A stretch of DNA of 64,000 bases from assembly GCF_003480915.1 (NCBI RefSeq), contig NZ_QUKD01000001.1, positions 682,001-746,000 of the forward strand, given 5' to 3'. The notes beneath the pieces are model-generated. The model searched no databases and was not told the DNA's origin. It saw nothing but the letters and a program-made list of their open reading frames with translations. The stretch is from Parabacteroides sp. TM07-1AC (GTDB taxonomy: Bacteria; Bacteroidota; Bacteroidia; Bacteroidales; Tannerellaceae). Position 1 is the stretch's first letter, and each line of letters begins with the position of its first letter. A program made the translations under genes and the position numbers. Positions 8,443 through 16,625 of the stretch are shown piece after piece.

Positions 8443-11097
8443 TTACAACCAGCGTGTAAACCGTTTTACGTACCATTGTTTTACGAATTGAGTCAACATA
8501 CAATATCCAAGTAAAGTTGCAAGCAGCCAGGGGAAATAACTCAGCGGCAGCGGTACAAGCCCGATAGATGCACCTATCCCTGTAAACGGCAGGAGGATAC
8601 CGATCGCCATGATCGCAAAAGTGGTGAGTAATACCGGCCATGAAGCCCGGCTCTGTATAAACGGTATCTTTCGTGTACGGATCATATGCACGATCAATGT
8701 CTGCGAAAGCAGCCCTTCCACAAACCAACCGCTCTGGAACAAAGCCTGATGTTCCGGCGAAGTACACCCGAAAACATACCACATCAACAGATAAGTCGTG
8801 ATATCGAATATTGAACTGATCGGCCCGATGCAGATCATGAAGCGGCTCAGATCGGAAGCATCCCACTTACGCGGCTTCAGCAAGTATTCACGGTCGACCT
8901 TATCGAACGGTATCGTCGTCTGCGAAATATCATACAACAGGTTCTGTACCAGCAAATGAATCGGAAGCATCGGCAGGAAAGGCAGGAAAGCACTTGCCGC
9001 CAACACACTGAACATATTACCGAAATTTGAACTCGCCGTCATCTTGATATACTTCATAATATTGCCGAATATCTTACGTCCTTCGAGAACTCCCTGCTCC
9101 AGCACCATCAAATCCTTTTCCAGCAAAATGATATCAGCACTCTCCTTAGCAATATCGACCGCCGTATCCACCGAAATCCCGATATCCGACTGACGCAAGG
9201 CCGACGCATCGTTGATCCCATCCCCCAGGAAACCGACTGTATTCCCACCCTTTTGCAGTAACGTGATAATACGCGTTTTCTGCATCGGAGTCAGTTTCGA
9301 ATAAACCGTCGTATGTTGCAGCTCCTTCACCAGTTCCTCATCCGTCATCTTCTCGATCTCCGGTCCCTGCAGCGTATGCGTAATATCTACACCGACCTGA
9401 CGGCAGACCGCTTTCACCACAGCTTCATTATCACCTGATAACACTTTCACCTCTACACCATGCTCATGCAACTGTCGGATCGCTCCGGCTGCCGACGATT
9501 TGGGAGGATCGAGGAAAGCCAGATAACCGATCAGCACCATATCCATTTCATCCTCCACCGAGAAATCCAGCTCCTTTTCTATCCAACTCTTCTGGGCAAC
9601 TGCCAGCACACGCATGCCGTCACGGTTCATCCGCCCGCTTATTGCCAAAGCAATCTGCTTCAGTTTGTCCGTCATCGGGCATACTTCACCGTTATATTCC
9701 ACATACGAACAGATCTGCATCATCTCCTCGATCGCCCCTTTGGTGATAATCTGCCGCTTACCGTCGTTATCCTCCACGATCACCGACATGCGGCGACGGG
9801 TAAAGTCGAACGGAATCTCGTCCACTTTCCTGTATTTATCACCCAGATGCTCAAAATCCAGTTCCTTCGCATGCGAAAGGATCGCCTTGTCCATCAGGTT
9901 CTTTAATCCGGTCTGGAAATAACTGTTGAAATAGGCATGCCGCAACACGCGTAGATCGTCATCCCCATGTACATTGAGATATTTCTCCAACACGATCTTA
10001 TCGCGTGTCAACGTCCCCGTCTTATCTGTACAAAGAATATTCATCGCCCCGAAACTCTGTATCGCATTCAGATTCTTCACGATCGTCTTGCGGCGCGACA
10101 TACTAACAGCCCCTTTTGCCAGATTGGAGGTAACGATCATCGGCAACATCTCCGGCGTAAGACCGACAGCAACCGACACGGCAAACAGAAAAGCATCGAA
10201 CCAATCCCCTTTGCTCAACCCGTTAATCAGGAACACAAACGGAACCATCACCAGCATAAACCGTATCAGTAACAAACTCACCTTATTGATTCCCCGATCA
10301 AAACTCGTCTGCGCCCGCACCCCCGTCAGGCTTTTGGCAATCGTCCCCAGATAGGTAGAACGCCCGGTAGCAAACACCACGCCTATCGCCGATCCGCTCA
10401 CCACATTCGACCCCATGAAGCAGATATCATCCAGCTCGACCACACTGCCTGTCCGGTGCGTCCTGTTCCCCAGTTCCGCCCTTTTCTCTATGGCATCCGA
10501 CTCGCCCGTCAACGATGACTGGCTGACAAACAAATCCTTAGATTCCACAATACGGATATCGGCAGGCACCATATCTCCGGCAGCCAGGTAAACGATATCC
10601 CCCGGCACAAGTTCAGCGATATTCACCTCCTGCCCGTCTTTTGCACCCAGGCGATAGACGGTAGCCGTATTCTTCACCATCCGTTTCAAAGCATCCGAAG
10701 CCCTGCCCGATTTCCATTCCTGCACGAAACGAAGCACCGCACTTAGCATCACCATCGCCGTAATAACAATAACGGTCACCCATTCCCTGTCTTCCGGTGC
10801 GGCCATCAGCACATCGATCACCAGCGAGACAACCGCCAATGCCATCAATATACCGATAAAAGGATTGATAAAGGTTTTAATAAACATGATCAGCCAACGA
10901 TCGCGTTTTTCGCGTACGATTTCGTTAGGCCCATGAAAACGTAAACGGTCTGTAACTTCTCCTTCCGTCAGTCCCAGACGCGAAGTGTCGAAATAACTGA
11001 ACACAGATTTCAGTGGTTGGGTAGCAGCCAGGAACACCCGTTCGCTGTTGAAAGAGATTGCGTTGTTGTTCTTTCTTTTCTTTCTTCTGATCCACAT
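8443..11097 (-). CDS. mgtA: Magnesium-transporting P-type ATPase (MgtA-type, P3B)
   Basis: The 884-residue protein is a full-length P-type ATPase. It has an actuator loop (SLTGES, ~195-200), the VGLTPEMLPM motif of transmembrane helix 4 (~311-320), the phosphorylation site CTDKTGTLT (Asp358), the hinge GDGINDAS, and C-terminal helices. VGLTPEMLP, the N-terminal cytoplasmic arm and overall order match MgtA/MgtB importers, which bring Mg2+ into the cytoplasm. It stands alone, with an ~80-nt leader holding a hairpin (11118-11140) and tandem 11-bp-pitch repeats upstream of its promoter. Confidence 0.94.
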   Translation of the reverse strand: MWIRRKKRKNNNAISFNSERVFLAATQPLKSVFSYFDTSRLGLTEGEVTDRLRFHGPNEIVREKRDRWLIMFIKTFINPFIGILMALAVVSLVIDVLMAAPEDREWVTVIVITAMVMLSAVLRFVQEWKSGRASDALKRMVKNTATVYRLGAKDGQEVNIAELVPGDIVYLAAGDMVPADIRIVESKDLFVSQSSLTGESDAIEKRAELGNRTHRTGSVVELDDICFMGSNVVSGSAIGVVFATGRSTYLGTIAKSLTGVRAQTSFDRGINKVSLLLIRFMLVMVPFVFLINGLSKGDWFDAFLFAVSVAVGLTPEMLPMIVTSNLAKGAVSMSRRKTIVKNLNAIQSFGAMNILCTDKTGTLTRDKIVLEKYLNVHGDDDLRVLRHAYFNSYFQTGLKNLMDKAILSHAKELDFEHLGDKYRKVDEIPFDFTRRRMSVIVEDNDGKRQIITKGAIEEMMQICSYVEYNGEVCPMTDKLKQIALAISGRMNRDGMRVLAVAQKSWIEKELDFSVEDEMDMVLIGYLAFLDPPKSSAAGAIRQLHEHGVEVKVLSGDNEAVVKAVCRQVGVDITHTLQGPEIEKMTDEELVKELQHTTVYSKLTPMQKTRIITLLQKGGNTVGFLGDGINDASALRQSDIGISVDTAVDIAKESADIILLEKDLMVLEQGVLEGRKIFGNIMKYIKMTASSNFGNMFSVLAASAFLPFLPMLPIHLLVQNLLYDISQTTIPFDKVDREYLLKPRKWDASDLSRFMICIGPISSIFDITTYLLMWYVFGCTSPEHQALFQSGWFVEGLLSQTLIVHMIRTRKIPFIQSRASWPVLLTTFAIMAIGILLPFTGIGASIGLVPLPLSYFPWLLATLLGYCMLTQFVKQWYVKRFTRWL

Positions 11098-11183
11098 GAT
11101 AACTCTCTTTTGTGAAGCCCCCTGCTCCCAAAGCAGGAGGTCTCCGGTTTGGTATTCGTTTTATGTCTCTCTTTTTGACAGCA

Positions 11184-11253
11184 CAAAAGTAGAGACACCC
11201 GGCCAGACAAGCCGTTAGAGAACTATTAGAAGGGTATTAGAGAACCATTAGAA
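11184..11253 (-). promoter_or_regulatory. mgtA promoter with four TTAGA repeats at 11-bp pitch
   Basis: On the minus strand TACTTTTG (11191-11184) is a consensus -7 element, but no TTG sits at the proper -33 spacing (the nearest is 16 nt away). Just upstream, TTAGA (plus-strand orientation) begins at 11215, 11226, 11237 and 11248, a four-fold repeat with 11-bp pitch inside two near-identical 17-bp blocks. Such head-to-tail 10-11-bp repeats are typical of OmpR/PhoB-type activator sites, so mgtA may be activator-dependent. Confidence 0.6.
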
Positions 11254-11299
11254 TTTTGCAGTTTACTTCTGCTTTTACTTACTCTGCAAAACAAAAACA

Positions 11300-11373
11300 T
11301 TCAGATAGACTTGAAAATCGCCTCAAAAAAGAGCGTTTTTTCAAGTCTACCTGAATATTTTCCACTATATTTG
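11300..11373 (+). promoter_or_regulatory. Long inverted repeat over the promoter of the DUF4143 ATPase
   Basis: The segment 11300-11355 is an imperfect inverted repeat with ~17-18-bp arms: TTCAGATAGACTTGAAAA on the left and its near-complement ending CTACCTGAA on the right. A 20-nt centre is itself partly self-complementary. The -7 element TATATTTG follows at 11366-11373, so the right arm overlaps the expected -33 region. Decayed ATPase copies farther right show the same layout with different palindrome sequences. Confidence 0.65.
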
Positions 11374-11385
11374 CGTAAAACGTAA

Positions 11386-12663
11386 ATGATTATGGACAAG
11401 AGATTAGAGTTATTGGAAAAATACAACTTCTGGAACGGACAATTTCCTGATCTGGGATTAATTCGTAACGAATACATAGATAAGATAGTCACTGCTATGG
11501 ACAACAAGCTTATAAAAGTATTGGTTGGACAACGAAGAAGTGGCAAAAGCTTTATCATGAGACAACTTATGAATTACCTGGTCACAGAAAAAAAAGTATC
11601 TCCCGAACAGCTCTTTTACGTCAATTTTGAGTTTGCACCTTTTGGTTTTATAAAAAATGCAGACGATTTATATGATCTCTATGCTCTCTATAAAACAGAA
11701 AAACAACTTACGGGCAAAATATATCTGTTACTGGATGAAATACAAAATGTTTCTGAATGGGAAAAAACTGTAAACTCCTTATCACAAGATTATACGGAAA
11801 ATTGTGAGATCATCCTAACGGGCTCAAACTCAAAAATGCTTTCCAGCCAATTATCGACCCTGTTATCCGGAAGATATATCGAATTCTCTATCTATCCTTT
11901 TCATATAGGTGAGTATGCACTCATCCAGGAAAAAGAGGTAAACAAAGACACTTATATGGATTTCTTAAAATCAGGAGGGTTCCCTGAATTATTCCATCTC
12001 AATAATTTTGAAACAAAACGAAACTATGTTTCTTCCATAAAAGACACTGTTTTATTGAGAGATATAATTCAGCGTAACAACATAAAAGATGCCAGATTAC
12101 TGGAAGATATATTCGGATATCTGGTAAATAACGCCTCAAACCTGATTTCCATAAACAATGTCGTAAACTTCTTCAAGTCCAAAGGGAGAAAGACTAATTA
12201 CGAGACTGTATCTAATTACATTCTTTATTTGGAAGAAGCCAATTTATTACATCGGGCAGACCGGTATAATATTCGGGGAAAAGAAATTATTTCAGGCACA
12301 TGCAAATATTATGTAAACGACCTGGCCTTTCATAATTATCTGTATAACGGGTATGGTTACGGTACAGGCTATTTACTGGAGAACCGTATCTATCTGGATT
12401 TAAAAATAGCGGGCTATGAAGTATATGTCGGTATAATAAAAGAAAAAGAAGTAGATTTTGTCGCAACCAAAGCTGATAGAATTATTTACCTACAAGCCAG
12501 CTATTTACTAAGTGATGAAACCACGATAGAACGTGAATATGCTCCTTTTGACCTGCTTACAGATCACTATGAAAAGTATGTAGTGACATTAGATGAAATC
12601 ACATTACCTTCAAGGAATGGAATACGACATATTCAGGCATGGGATATATACAACTTTATATAA
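11386..12663 (+). CDS. AAA ATPase with DUF4143 domain
   Basis: The 425-residue protein has an N-terminal AAA_14-type ATPase domain: Walker A GQRRSGKS (48-55), Walker B IYLLLDEIQ (112-120), and ILTGSNSKML as sensor 1. A winged helix-like segment and a C-terminal DUF4143 region with a PD-(D/E)xK-like run (LLENRIYLDLKIAGYEVYVG, KEKEVDFVA) follow. Members are common in Bacteroidales accessory DNA; their function is unknown. An alternative start is the second ATG at 11392. It is the only intact member here; related N-terminal fragments occur at 12732-12839 and 16246-18783. Confidence 0.88.
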   Translation: MIMDKRLELLEKYNFWNGQFPDLGLIRNEYIDKIVTAMDNKLIKVLVGQRRSGKSFIMRQLMNYLVTEKKVSPEQLFYVNFEFAPFGFIKNADDLYDLYALYKTEKQLTGKIYLLLDEIQNVSEWEKTVNSLSQDYTENCEIILTGSNSKMLSSQLSTLLSGRYIEFSIYPFHIGEYALIQEKEVNKDTYMDFLKSGGFPELFHLNNFETKRNYVSSIKDTVLLRDIIQRNNIKDARLLEDIFGYLVNNASNLISINNVVNFFKSKGRKTNYETVSNYILYLEEANLLHRADRYNIRGKEIISGTCKYYVNDLAFHNYLYNGYGYGTGYLLENRIYLDLKIAGYEVYVGIIKEKEVDFVATKADRIIYLQASYLLSDETTIEREYAPFDLLTDHYEKYVVTLDEITLPSRNGIRHIQAWDIYNFI

Positions 12664-12731
12664 TGTAAAAGAGTATCATATCCTCTTCTTGCCCCTTGTG
12701 TATTTTCCTGTTTGATCATTCTTAAATCCAA

Positions 12732-12839
12732 TCAATCATTTTGTAACAACCATTTCCAAGCCGAAACAACATTAATCACATTGAACGGATTTTCACTTTG
12801 CTTGATAGCAATCAATGATTTGACAACCTCTTTTCTCAT
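12732..12839 (-). pseudogene. N-terminal remnant of a DUF4143-type ATPase
   Basis: From the ATG at 12839-12837 the minus strand reads MRKEVVKSLIAIKQSENPFN and, after 15 more residues of unrelated sequence, reaches a stop at 12732-12734. The first 18 residues match the starts of the decayed copies at 18783 and, less well, 16570 and 17641. The fullest copy, at 18783, continues in frame into a degenerate Walker A. Only the start codon region and the upstream palindrome survive here. Confidence 0.65.
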
Positions 12840-12843
12840 GACC

Positions 12844-12894
12844 TTTCCTTTATTTTAGGACAAAAAACGGTTTTATTTCCTAAAATAAAGGAAA
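12844..12894 (-). repeat. Inverted repeat upstream of ATPase remnant (copy 1)
   Basis: Perfect 17-bp arms TTTCCTTTATTTTAGGA (12844-12860) and its complement (12878-12894) flank a 17-nt centre. The repeat sits directly before the remnant start codon. The same palindrome recurs at 16576-16625 and 17647-17696, and in a mutated form near 18789-18835. Confidence 0.85.
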
Positions 12895-13091
12895 TAAATG
12901 AATATGAACCCTTTATATCCGAAACATTACAATCACCACGAAACTCTTTATGCTCTCCAAATTTCACCAAACCTAACTGATTCATTAATAGACTTATCGT
13001 TACTAACTTCTTATTGGCATCCTATCCTCACACCAACATCTCAAATATTTATTACCTTTGCCGTCAATTGTGAATCATAAAACGAAACATC

Positions 13092-13907
13092 ATGAGTAAA
13101 TATCCATTTATGCTGATTATGTGCCTGTTTATTGCACAATCTGCTTTTGCGCAATCATATTCCAAATACTTTCGCCTGGAAAATCAGGATACGGTCAACT
13201 TTACCTTTACAGTGAGGAAACCTGATATTAAGGCAATAGACTGTTATCCTCAACAGATTACCCAAATATCGAAAAACGGAAAAAATTACGAAATATCACT
13301 CACAACTATCAACCCCTATCTAGATGGAAGCAAACTGGCTAAAATGAAAGAAGCCAAGTATGACAAATCACGGGAATACGACAGGGAGATCGCTAGATTT
13401 TTACAATCTACTCCGTTGATAGATGCACAAAACGAACACGTTAGACAAATTGCCGATACACTGTTCAAAGACGAAACGCAGACCTTTGTTATAATAGAGA
13501 AAGCCCTTAAATTTGTCTATACCTATCTGTCACCTTCCGATTCCATTGCCAAACAGATCGATGCAGGGATTTGCAGAACCGTAGATGTCAATACAGTTAT
13601 TCAGACAAGAAAAGGCACTTGTAGCGAATATACCAATCTATTTACCGCATTGATGCGCTATATGAATATACCGACCCGTTTTGCTGTAGGATATTTTTAT
13701 ATTCCCGAATATAAAGCCGAAAGTACCCATGCCTGGCCCGAATGCTATATAGAAGGTGCAGGTTGGTGTTCTGTCGATCCGACTTTTCCTTCATATATCT
13801 CCCCTCATTTTGGCATGGTTAGGATGCGTTACGGAATAGATTACGAAGACTGCGACATCAGAACCCTAAATTATGACATCGAGCCGATCGAGTTTACAAA
13901 GAAATGA
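13092..13907 (+). CDS. Secreted transglutaminase-like domain protein
   Basis: The 271-residue protein has a signal peptide (cleavage probably after AQSAFA, ~20) and a transglutaminase-like cysteine-protease fold. The catalytic triad is visible: Cys177 in RKGTCSEYT, His213 in ESTHAWPE, Asp229 in CSVDPTF. In bacteria this superfamily mostly acts as peptidases or amidases on the periplasmic side. The -7 element TACCTTTG lies at 13053-13060. The YdeI-like gene starts 3 nt after its stop, suggesting co-transcription. Confidence 0.88.
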   Translation: MSKYPFMLIMCLFIAQSAFAQSYSKYFRLENQDTVNFTFTVRKPDIKAIDCYPQQITQISKNGKNYEISLTTINPYLDGSKLAKMKEAKYDKSREYDREIARFLQSTPLIDAQNEHVRQIADTLFKDETQTFVIIEKALKFVYTYLSPSDSIAKQIDAGICRTVDVNTVIQTRKGTCSEYTNLFTALMRYMNIPTRFAVGYFYIPEYKAESTHAWPECYIEGAGWCSVDPTFPSYISPHFGMVRMRYGIDYEDCDIRTLNYDIEPIEFTKK

Positions 13908-13910
13908 CCC

Positions 13911-14480
13911 ATGATAACAGAAGATAAAATAAAGTATTTTGAAAATAGGGAAGATTGGAGAAAGTGGTTGACAGACAACTTTGAAACCAAAAACGAAATT
14001 TGGTTCGTCTTCCCTTGTAAGTCGTCAGACAAAAAAAGTATTACATACAATGATGCTGTTGAAGAAGCCCTTTGTTTCGAGTGGATCGACAGTACGATAA
14101 AAGCACTTGACAAAGAACATAAAATTCAGCGTTTCACGCCTAGAAACCCTAAAAGCACATACTCGCAAGCCAACAAAGAAAGACTTAAATGGTTATTGGA
14201 AAATAAAATGATACACCCTAAATTTGAGGATAAAATAAGAACTATTTTATCTGACCCTTTTATTTTTCCAGATGATATAATTGACAGATTGAAAGAAGAT
14301 AAAACAGCATGGAAAAACTATCTGCACTTCTCCGACCCATATAAACGTATCCGAATTGCATACATTGAAGCAGCAAGGAAACGGCCTGAAGAATTTGAAA
14401 AACGACTAAACAACTTTATCAATAAAACGAAAGAAAATAAAATTATAGCAGGATTTGGGGGAATTGGAAAATACTATTAA
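13911..14480 (+). CDS. YdeI/OmpD-associated family protein
   Basis: The 189-residue protein matches the YdeI/OmpD-associated family. It starts YFENREDWRKWLTDNF, has a central ALCFEWIDSTIKALD and RFTPRNPKSTYSQANKERLK, and a C-terminal YIEAARKRPEEFEKRL segment of the OmdA type. Proposed roles are in cationic peptide resistance or lipid/protein stress; none is proven in this group. The gene is 3 nt after the transglutaminase-like gene and converges on the lysis-like cassette. Confidence 0.88.
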   Translation: MITEDKIKYFENREDWRKWLTDNFETKNEIWFVFPCKSSDKKSITYNDAVEEALCFEWIDSTIKALDKEHKIQRFTPRNPKSTYSQANKERLKWLLENKMIHPKFEDKIRTILSDPFIFPDDIIDRLKEDKTAWKNYLHFSDPYKRIRIAYIEAARKRPEEFEKRLNNFINKTKENKIIAGFGGIGKYY

Positions 14481-14503
14481 TCCCAATAATGCTGGCACGA
14501 ATT

Positions 14504-14956
14504 TTACTTCCATTTTCTAAATGCTATACCTATATATAACAAGCAAACCACCCCCCCAATCACCAACATCCGCTTGGGATAAGAAAACTCCACAATACTA
14601 CCTTTCTGAAAAAAATCAGAACCGGCAAAACAGTTCTCATCTACAGAACCAGAACTAACAACCGACTCAACAACTTCCTCCCCCTGTTCCTTAATGGCGA
14701 CATGAGTAACAGACTGTACCCCATTCAACCGGCAGCTATCGAACACGATATGCTCTATATTGATCACCTTATTGCGGGAAGCCTGATACAAATTTTTTAA
14801 CAACATACTATCACTATGAATGCTATGCACCTCCTCCCTTATCTCCCGATGTTGTACACTACGCCGCCCGGCACTACAACCGGACAGCAAAACAACCAAC
14901 AAACCAACCGAAACAAGTAAACTTCTCCTCCACATATCCATACCTATCCCCTTCAT
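14504..14956 (-). CDS. u-spanin-like lipoprotein (lipobox plus C-terminal membrane helix)
   Basis: This 150-residue protein is not matched to a named family. It starts with a signal peptide and lipobox (LLVVLLSGCS). A ~100-residue periplasmic region rich in Ser/Val/Glu follows, and it ends in a hydrophobic helix plus basic tail (MLVIGGVVCLLYIGIAFRKWK). A lipidated N-terminus in the outer membrane plus a C-terminal inner-membrane helix is the architecture of phage unimolecular spanins. It overlaps the M15 peptidase gene by 4 nt (ATGA). Met8 at 14935 is an alternative start. The spanin role is an inference from topology and context. Confidence 0.6.
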   Translation of the reverse strand: MKGIGMDMWRRSLLVSVGLLVVLLSGCSAGRRSVQHREIREEVHSIHSDSMLLKNLYQASRNKVINIEHIVFDSCRLNGVQSVTHVAIKEQGEEVVESVVSSGSVDENCFAGSDFFQKGSIVEFSYPKRMLVIGGVVCLLYIGIAFRKWK

Positions 14957-15363
14957 TTATTAATGATCACCTGATAACGATTCTCTCCATTTATCCGAAA
15001 CGACAAGTGCAGGAACTTCTTTCGTTTATAAAGAATCGCCTGATCGAAAGGTAACTTACAATAAAGCAACACATCCAGTAACACCTTCGGATCAGGCACA
15101 TAACAATCCGCAGCCTCCCCCTTCACATGCTGGCTCGAAGGCACACCGCCCACCAACCTGTTCACCTCCGGACTCCGGTAACCGCTTGTGATCGCAATCG
15201 GTTTCCCATAAGCCAGCCGCAACGGCTGTAACAACCGTTTTACCAACTCCTTTATAGCCAGCTTCACCTCAAACGGTGGCTCATTCAGCAATCCGTTCTC
15301 TACCGCTACCCTACTATACGTCATTTCTTCCCAGGTAAAATCCCTACTTATCCTCTCTTTCAT
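14953..15363 (-). CDS. Peptidase M15 family protein (endolysin-like D-Ala-D-Ala peptidase)
   Basis: The 136-residue protein has the Peptidase_M15_3 core. SGYRSPEVNRLVGG and SSQHVKGEAADCYVP provide the zinc-binding H-x6-D, and a final HLSFR supplies the second histidine. Such enzymes cut peptidoglycan peptide cross-links. There is no signal peptide, as for holin-dependent endolysins. The start at 15363 (MKERISRDFTWEEM) is preferred over an upstream in-frame start because the preceding residues belong to the overlapping holin-like gene. It overlaps that gene by 20 nt and the spanin-like gene by 4 nt. Confidence 0.85.
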   Translation of the reverse strand: MKERISRDFTWEEMTYSRVAVENGLLNEPPFEVKLAIKELVKRLLQPLRLAYGKPIAITSGYRSPEVNRLVGGVPSSQHVKGEAADCYVPDPKVLLDVLLYCKLPFDQAILYKRKKFLHLSFRINGENRYQVIINK

Positions 15364-15562
15364 TTTGTACCGATTTAATTTTATACGAATAATCCACCCC
15401 AAACAAAGCTCCGGCAAATGTGCAGGTTTCCCCGAAAGCCACCAGCACACTATTATGAATCTCCCCTTTCGGAGCAATCCAGAAACCGGAGAAAAGAAGA
15501 ACAATCCCGCTCATTACGAGCAGGATTGCCATTACCAATTGAATAGTCAGTCTTTTTTTCAT
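15344..15562 (-). CDS. Small two-helix membrane protein (holin-like)
   Basis: The 72-residue protein is predicted to have two membrane helices (TIQLVMAILLVMSGIVLLF, ~6-28, and VLVAFGETCTFAGALFGV, ~40-57), a short basic N-terminus and a highly charged C-terminal tail (KSVQNEREDK). Size, topology and position directly upstream of a leaderless peptidoglycan peptidase fit a holin, but no family assignment could be made from sequence. It is 51 nt downstream of HU-HIG copy A. Its first codons (ATGAAAAAA) are where the tandem duplication junction falls. Confidence 0.65.
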   Translation of the reverse strand: MKKRLTIQLVMAILLVMSGIVLLFSGFWIAPKGEIHNSVLVAFGETCTFAGALFGVDYSYKIKSVQNEREDK

Positions 15563-15613
15563 ACGTTCCCCTTTCCTCTTTCAATCAAGTAATCCTCAAT
15601 TTCCCATTTTCAG

Positions 15614-16057
15614 TTATTCAATTTCCGGTCTGTCATCTCCACCGGAACCTTCTTCTTTTTTAGGTTTCGTATCTTCATCTTCTTCAAACTTCACGATCTC
15701 ACTCATCCAGCGCAGACTGGTACCCGGCGAGAATATCACCCGTGCCTTTTTTATCAGGGAAGCATTGAAAGCATCCGCCGTCTCCGCACCTTTCGAACGA
15801 ATCGAAAGACGAAAACTACCGAACTCACCCACCTGTACAATACTACCCGAACGAAGCTCCAGGCTCATCACCCAGTTCAACGAATCGAGTATTGCCTTCA
15901 CATCAGCACTCGACATCGCCGAGCGGCTGGAGATCAATTCACACAACTTATCCATATCGCAATAGTTCGACGACCGCGCCATCGCATAAGTCTTCACCTT
16001 GTCCTTATCGTCACCGCTAAGAACCTTGCGCTGCACCTTTCTAAATTTCAGTGTCAT
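15614..16057 (-). CDS. HU-HIG family DNA-binding protein, copy A
   Basis: The 147-residue protein belongs to the Bacteroidetes HU-like family with an extra N-terminal strand region (MTLKFRKVQRKVLSGDDKDK). The HU body has AMSSADVKAILDSLNWVM and VQVGEFGSFRLSIRSKG, and the tail is acidic and low-complexity (EEDEDTKPKKEEG). It should bind or bend DNA as a dimer. It is immediately upstream of the holin-like gene. The tail differs from copies B and C (KPKKEEGSGG instead of KSKKEENPDD). Confidence 0.88.
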   Translation of the reverse strand: MTLKFRKVQRKVLSGDDKDKVKTYAMARSSNYCDMDKLCELISSRSAMSSADVKAILDSLNWVMSLELRSGSIVQVGEFGSFRLSIRSKGAETADAFNASLIKKARVIFSPGTSLRWMSEIVKFEEDEDTKPKKEEGSGGDDRPEIE

Positions 16058-16245
16058 AGCTTTTCTATTTTAATGATTAATACTACTGTTTCCAGGGGAA
16101 CGATACAAAGGTACAGGTAGGAATATATGCAAAGATCGGCGCGATAGCATCATGTAAAACAGTATATAATAAGACTTTAGGAACATTCAAAATCTTAAAA
16201 TACCATTTTTCGCGAACCATCACACCGATCGATTCAGGCTCTTAT

Positions 16246-16326
16246 TTAACGTTTATCAGGAAAATAATGATTATTCCGCAGGAATCTCCAGAATGGATTT
16301 AATTTATTTATAACTTCCAATAACAT
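16246..16326 (-). pseudogene. Second ATPase-like N-terminal remnant (unit A)
   Basis: From ATG 16326-16324 the minus strand reads MLLEVINKLNPFWRFLRNNH and stops at 16246-16248. The LNPFWRF opening resembles the first residues of Bacteroidales DUF4143-type ATPases; the assignment is tentative because no Walker motif is left. Identical or near-identical copies are at 17317-17397 and about 18388-18468. A palindrome (16332-16388) sits right upstream. Confidence 0.4.
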
Positions 16327-16331
16327 TCTTA

Positions 16332-16388
16332 ATACCCTTTCGGGTACTCTTTTTAATATAATCACGAAATAAATACCCGAAAGGGTAT
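16332..16388. repeat. Inverted repeat with 15-bp arms (unit A)
   Basis: ATACCCTTTCGGGTA (16332-16346) and its exact complement (16374-16388) flank a 27-nt AT-rich centre. Copies: 17403-17469 region (unit B, exact) and 18474-18530 (unit C, one mismatch in the left arm). It lies just before the start codon of the small remnant. Confidence 0.85.
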
Positions 16389-16454
16389 CGAATAATTAAA
16401 AATATAAGTCAATATATCTTCCCCCACTTAAAGGGAATTCATTTTCCTGCAAAG

Positions 16455-16570
16455 AATGTACACCTGGGATAGTGATAATCTTCTTACGGTCGATTGGCTA
16501 TTCCACATCCCGTTCTATCACATCAAACAGGATTTCACTTTGCTTAATATTTGAGAACCTCTTTCCTCAT
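16455..16570 (-). pseudogene. Decayed DUF4143-type ATPase start (unit A)
   Basis: From ATG 16570-16568 the sequence begins MRKEVLK, then an 11-nt deletion relative to the unit C copy shifts the frame. The later segment still encodes the equivalents of FDVIERDV, PIDRKKIITIPGV in another frame before it breaks off at the Walker A position. It was clearly a gene once and is not translatable now. An identical copy lies at 17526-17641. Confidence 0.65.
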
Positions 16571-16575
16571 AAGTA

Positions 16576-16625
16576 TTCCTTTATTTTAGGACAAAAAAAG
16601 CATTTTCTTTCCTAAAATAAAGGAA
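16576..16625 (-). repeat. Inverted repeat upstream of ATPase remnant (unit A)
   Basis: 16-bp perfect arms TTCCTTTATTTTAGGA and its complement flank an 18-nt centre. It sits 5 nt before the remnant start codon. Same palindrome as 12844-12894. Confidence 0.85.

Larger units (their letters stand above)
12664..13091. other. Intergenic stretch with ATPase remnant and palindrome
   Basis: No intact gene is seen. The stretch contains a 36-codon minus-strand fragment of a DUF4143-type ATPase (12732-12839), its 17-bp-arm palindrome (12844-12894), and a TACCTTTG -7 element (13053-13060) for the downstream transglutaminase-like gene. Confidence 0.7.

Noticed and set aside
8342-8866. 174-codon minus-strand frame at the 3' end of mgtA
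   Set aside because: It is out of frame with mgtA over most of its length and lacks family features; a shadow frame.
12898-13080. 60-codon plus-strand frame before the transglutaminase-like gene
   Set aside because: It overlaps that gene's promoter and has no recognisable features.
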